From: KBS50 sp042666615
GTDB taxonomy: Bacteria; Actinomycetota; Actinomycetes; Mycobacteriales; Micromonosporaceae
Reading direction: 5' to 3'
DNA length: 64,000 bases
Assembly (NCBI RefSeq): GCF_042666615.1
Contig: NZ_JBHTDD010000023.1
Coordinates: 1 to 64,000, forward strand
How positions within the stretch are numbered: the first letter of the stretch is position 1; each line of letters starts with the position of its first letter. The notes beneath the pieces were generated by a model. That model was not told the origin of the DNA. It ran no database searches and was given only the letters and a program-made list of their open reading frames with translations. This document shows positions 59,272 to 64,000 of the stretch, one piece after another. The translations under genes were made by a program, and so were the position numbers.

Positions 59272-59793
59272 ATGTCCGACGACGACGCTCTCGCGCCCGA
59301 GCGCGCCGACCTGATCGCGTCGCTCCAGCGGCACCGGTTCTTCCTGCGCAACGCGGCCCGGGAGCTGACCGACGAGCAGGCCGGGCAGCGCAGCACGGTG
59401 AGCGAGCTGTGTGTCGGCGGGCTCATCAAGCACACCGCGCAGACCGAGCGGGGCTGGGTGGACTTCATTCTCGACGGCCCGGCCAGCATGCCGTCGGGTG
59501 ACGACCCCGAGGCATACCAGCGGTACGCCGACTCGTTCCGGATGCTGCCGGGCGACACCCTGGCCGGGGTGCTCAAGACGTACGACGAGGTGGCCCGGCG
59601 CACCGACGACCTGGTGCGTACCCTGCCGGATCTGGATGCGAGCCAGCCGCTGCCGCCCGCCCCCTGGTTCGAGCCGGGCGCCCGCTGGTCGGCCCGGCGG
59701 GTGCTGCTGCACGTCATCGCCGAGACGGCTCAGCACGCCGGTCACGCTGACATCATCCGGGAGGCCATCGACGGCGCGAAGTCGATGGGCTGA
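59272..59793 (+). CDS. DinB-superfamily protein (DUF664-like)
   Basis: 173 aa four-helix bundle. The metal-ligand histidine pattern appears in GGLIKHTAQTERGW and HVIAETAQHAGHADI. GAGGAGGCAGC precedes ATG 59272. Members act in thiol-dependent chemistry (bacillithiol or mycothiol S-transferases), so a mycothiol-dependent role is plausible here. No partner genes adjacent. Confidence 0.85.
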   Translation: MSDDDALAPERADLIASLQRHRFFLRNAARELTDEQAGQRSTVSELCVGGLIKHTAQTERGWVDFILDGPASMPSGDDPEAYQRYADSFRMLPGDTLAGVLKTYDEVARRTDDLVRTLPDLDASQPLPPAPWFEPGARWSARRVLLHVIAETAQHAGHADIIREAIDGAKSMG

Positions 59794-59808
59794 CCCGTGT
59801 GACGAGGA

Positions 59809-59850
59809 CGGCTCCGGCCCGGCGGATCGGTTCCGCCGGGGCCGGAGCCG
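59809..59850. terminator. Bidirectional terminator hairpin
   Basis: An 18-bp stem (59809-59826 with 59832-59850, one bulged base) and a 5-nt loop lie between the convergent DinB and LVIVD genes. Confidence 0.75.
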
Positions 59851-59867
59851 CGGTGCGGGTCGGGCGG

Positions 59868-61607
<1,740 letters not shown>

Positions 61608-61802
61608 AGAGGGTCACCCTTCGTCCGGGACGAGCGGTTATAGACACCGTAGTCGATTGCACAGGGACAAATTGTGATGCGGATCACTTTGATATGAGTG
61701 AATCGAGGCGTCGGTCCGGGTGGGGCCTTCCGCTGGTCTTCTGTGCCCGGCGGAGGCGGGTTACGATCCCGCCACGGCTCGGCCGGCGGCGGGAGGCGAC
61801 GC

Positions 61803-62543
61803 GTGCGAGAAGCGTGGGACGGGACGGCGATCGCCCGGATGCGCCGGGTCGCCCTGGCGGAGCTGGCCGTTCTGGGGGTGCTGGCGGCCGGCGCGCTGGT
61901 CGCCGACGTCCGGTCCGGCGCCGCCGGAGCGGGCGGCTCGAAGCCTGCGGGTGCCGCCAGCGCGCCGGAATCCATCGCGCTGCCCGGTGTGCCGGGGGCC
62001 ACCGCGCCGGTGCTGCTGCCCGGCCGGCCGGGTGAGGCGGCGAAAACGGCCCGGGCGGACGAGGTCTCACCGCTTCCCACGCCGCCGTACAACGCGGCCG
62101 ACATCCGGTTCGTCACGATGATGATCCCGCACCACGAACAGGCACTGCTGATGGCCGGACTCGTCCCTGACCGGTCGCAGAGCCCCGGGCTGAGGGCCAT
62201 CGCCGACCGGATCGTCGCCGGGCAACGGCCGGAGATCAAAATGCTGGAGGAGTGGCTGGCGGTCCGCGGTCTGAGCCGGGACTCGGGGGGTGCGCAGGCG
62301 CACCGGCACATGGCCGGCATGCAGTCGGCGGCGGCCCTGGATGATCTCGCGGCGGCCCGCGGGACCGACTTCGACCGCCGGTTCGTGGACATGATGACCG
62401 CCCACCATCGGGGCGCCATCGAGATGGCCCGGCAGGCCCAGGGGCTCGGTGCCGACGGCACCGTCAACGAGCTGGCCACCAGCGTCGCGGCCGAGCAGGC
62501 CGCCGAGATCGAGCGGCTCCGGGGGGCGTTGACCACGTCGTGA
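61803..62543 (+). CDS. DUF305 (ferritin-like) secreted or membrane-anchored protein
   Basis: 246 aa. GTG 61803 has GGGAGG seven bases upstream; more upstream codons are non-homologous. One N-terminal hydrophobic segment (VALAELAVLGVLAAGALVA) as anchor or signal. Two DUF305 helical hairpins with paired His: MMIPHHEQALLMAGL and MMTAHHRGAIEMARQA, plus HRHMAGMQ. The His/Met pattern suggests copper or other metal binding. Often linked to copper handling; a multicopper oxidase is elsewhere in this window but not adjacent. Confidence 0.88.
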   Translation: MREAWDGTAIARMRRVALAELAVLGVLAAGALVADVRSGAAGAGGSKPAGAASAPESIALPGVPGATAPVLLPGRPGEAAKTARADEVSPLPTPPYNAADIRFVTMMIPHHEQALLMAGLVPDRSQSPGLRAIADRIVAGQRPEIKMLEEWLAVRGLSRDSGGAQAHRHMAGMQSAAALDDLAAARGTDFDRRFVDMMTAHHRGAIEMARQAQGLGADGTVNELATSVAAEQAAEIERLRGALTTS

Positions 62544-62615
62544 CCTGGTCGGTGAGTTCGTGGCGACGGTGCGGGCCGGGGCCGCGATCAACAACATGGC
62601 ATCGGTGGCACAACT

Positions 62616-62747
62616 GCTGCCGAGTGGCGGCACACCGCCGAGGTGTATGCCGACCCACAACTCCGCGCATTGCTGAGCGCCCCGCACGACGGGGACTTCG
62701 GTCCGGTGCCGGCGCCGGTCCGGCGGCATGACGCCGAAGCGGGGTGA
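62616..62747 (+). pseudogene. C-terminal fragment of a type II antitoxin
   Basis: The frame reads AAEWRHTAEVYADPQLRALL then SAPHDGDFGPVPAPVRRHDA, ending at TGA 62747. This is the C-terminus typical of actinobacterial antitoxins of type II systems. The upstream part in this frame is unrelated, so the N-terminal DNA-binding half is missing. Overlaps the toxin remnant start by 20 bp, the natural gene order. Confidence 0.6.
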
Positions 62748-62898
62748 TCGGGTCGCGCCGCCGGCCCGTTCCGACGAGTACGAGCTGCGGTTCGCCACGA
62801 ATGACGCGGTCAAGGGCTGGGAAGACCTGTGCCGGCAGGCACCCGCCAACACCCGGACCGCCTTTGACACCCTCCGGCGGAATCGGCTCACCGAGTGA
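62728..62898 (+). pseudogene. Truncated type II toxin
   Basis: 56 aa: MTPKRGDRVAPPARSDEYEL then RFATNDAVKGWEDLCRQAPA match the start of a family of toxins of about 120 residues. The sequence then breaks to RRNRLTE and stops, missing the middle and catalytic C-terminal part. A deletion remnant, not expected to be toxic. Confidence 0.65.
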
Positions 62899-62942
62899 GG
62901 CCAGGCGCGTGACATGTCGGTGCCGGGGGGCACAATCGCGAC

Positions 62943-64000
62943 GTGCTGGTGGCGGTGCGGACGGACGAGGGTGGCGCGGGGCGGTTGCTGCCGCTGCGTC
63001 CCGACGGCTCGCCGGCCGGCCCGGTCGAGCCGGTGACCGACCTCGCCCGGGCGGTGGCCGAGCGGGATCGGCGGGACCGGCCGCGCTGGCTGTGGTCGGC
63101 CACCGCCGTGATCTATCCGGCGCTGCTGGCCGCCGGGGTCCGGGTGGACCGCTGCCACGACATCGAGCTGACCGAGGGACTGCTGCTCGGTCACGCCGGG
63201 CGGTGGGGTGAGCCGCGGAGCGTGGCCGCCGCCCGGGCGCGGCTCAGCGGGGCGCCGGTGCCGGCGGATCCGCCGCCCCAGCCGGCGAGCCCGCCCGGCT
63301 ACGGCCAGGCCGCGCTCTTCGACGCGCTGCCCGGCCCGACCGGCCCCGAGCCGGAGGTGATGGCCGAGGTCTACGCCGACCAGTTGCGGCGGATAGCCAA
63401 CGTCGAGCACCCCGGCCGGTTCCGGCTGCTGACGGCGGGGGAGTCGGCCGGGGCGCTGGTGGCGGCGGAGATGGGGGCGGCGGGACTGCCGTGGCGGGTC
63501 GACCTGCACGACCGGATCCTGCACGAGCTGCTCGGCGAGCCGTCGCCGGTGGGTGGACCGCCCCGGCGGCTGGTCGAACTGTCCGGGCGGATCGCGGCGG
63601 CGTTCGGGGTCCGGCAGCTGCACGCCGACTCGCCGGCCGAGGTCTTGCGGGCGTTCGCGCGGGTCGGCGTCCAGTTGCCCAACACCCGGGCCTGGGTGCT
63701 GCGCGGGGTGGACCATCCGGCGGTCCCGCTGCTGTTGGAATACAAGGAGCTGTACCGGATCTGGACTGCGCACGGCTGGGCCTGGCGGGACGCCTGGGTG
63801 CGGGACGGCCGCTTCCGGCCGGAGTATGTCCCGGCCGGGGTGGTCTCCGGGCGGTGGGCCACCCGGGGTGGTGGTGCCTTGCAGATCCCCAAGGTGATCC
63901 GGCGGGCGGTGGTGGCCGACCCGGGGTGGCGGTTCGTGGTGGCGGACGCCGGTCAGCTGGAGCCGCGGGTGCTCGCCGCGGTGTCCGGGGACGCCCGGCT
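62943..64000 (+). CDS. Family-A DNA polymerase-like protein with 3'-5' exonuclease-type N-terminus (partial)
   Basis: Open at the window end: 352 codons visible. N-terminal half is exonuclease-like but lacks clear DEDD carboxylates at first sight; it includes a Pro-rich linker (PADPPPQPASPPGYGQ). The polymerase part contains LLEYKELYRIWTAHGWAWRD and motif A WRFVVADAGQLEPRVLAAVS, the DYSQIELR equivalent with altered residues. GTG 62943 follows CACAAT (62931-62936) by 6 nt, leaderless. Matches actinobacterial bifunctional 3'-5' exonuclease/DNA polymerases. The fingers and motifs B and C lie beyond the window. Confidence 0.85.
   Translation, partial: MLVAVRTDEGGAGRLLPLRPDGSPAGPVEPVTDLARAVAERDRRDRPRWLWSATAVIYPALLAAGVRVDRCHDIELTEGLLLGHAGRWGEPRSVAAARARLSGAPVPADPPPQPASPPGYGQAALFDALPGPTGPEPEVMAEVYADQLRRIANVEHPGRFRLLTAGESAGALVAAEMGAAGLPWRVDLHDRILHELLGEPSPVGGPPRRLVELSGRIAAAFGVRQLHADSPAEVLRAFARVGVQLPNTRAWVLRGVDHPAVPLLLEYKELYRIWTAHGWAWRDAWVRDGRFRPEYVPAGVVSGRWATRGGGALQIPKVIRRAVVADPGWRFVVADAGQLEPRVLAAVSGDAR

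Overview
The window reads as chromosome of a high-GC actinomycete, most likely Micromonosporaceae (Micromonospora-like). The grounds are very high GC with GC-rich third positions, many GTG starts, many apparently leaderless genes, actinobacterial families (PucR and DUF5937 regulators, LVIVD secreted protein, NgcEFG importers) and a MurD2/MurL pair. No rRNA, tRNA or CRISPR was seen.

Layout. 0-4.5 kb: sdhCAB respiratory operon on the minus strand, divergent from a LysR regulator. 4.7-13.8 kb: a lone dTDP-glucose 4,6-dehydratase, the helicase HrpA, a cytidine deaminase, an endonuclease-domain protein and a Tat-exported multicopper oxidase. 14.56-22.13 kb: a complete Tn7-like transposon bounded by 11-bp inverted repeats and a 5-bp target duplication (CGTGG). 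It encodes MobC, a minimal HUH relaxase, TnsA, TnsB, TnsC and TniQ, all joined by overlapping start/stop codons, plus two cargo genes. 22.2-30.4 kb: small enzymes and regulators, including an AviRa-like rRNA methyltransferase beside a SpoU methyltransferase, and a MarR/MFS pair under a clear palindrome. 30.5-33.2 kb: divergent murL and murD2, the alternative route to D-glutamate in peptidoglycan. 33.4-36.8 kb: a giant M64 peptidase/VWA/Gly-repeat protein with a small partner.

39.2-46.3 kb is an operon for a 10-cysteine secreted peptide: small ORF, ABC ATPase, precursor peptide, FtsX-type permease, membrane thioredoxin-like protein, ABC exporter and S26 signal peptidase. 47.8-59.2 kb holds two paralogous NgcEFG amino-sugar importers around a GlcNAc-kinase-like gene, an HxlR/NmrA pair and an RpiR regulator. 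59.3-64 kb: DinB, LVIVD and DUF305 proteins, a toxin-antitoxin remnant and the start of a family-A DNA polymerase that runs off the end.

The most notable system is the transposon. A relaxase cut down to its catalytic domain and a MobC accessory protein are translationally coupled to a full TnsABC-TniQ machinery, which suggests DNA processing or mobilisation linked to transposition. Second is the Cys-rich peptide operon. One caution: five apparent frameshifts lie between 10.7 and 22.3 kb, four of them in homopolymer or short-repeat tracts. This is either sequencing error or local gene decay, and some calls depend on which.
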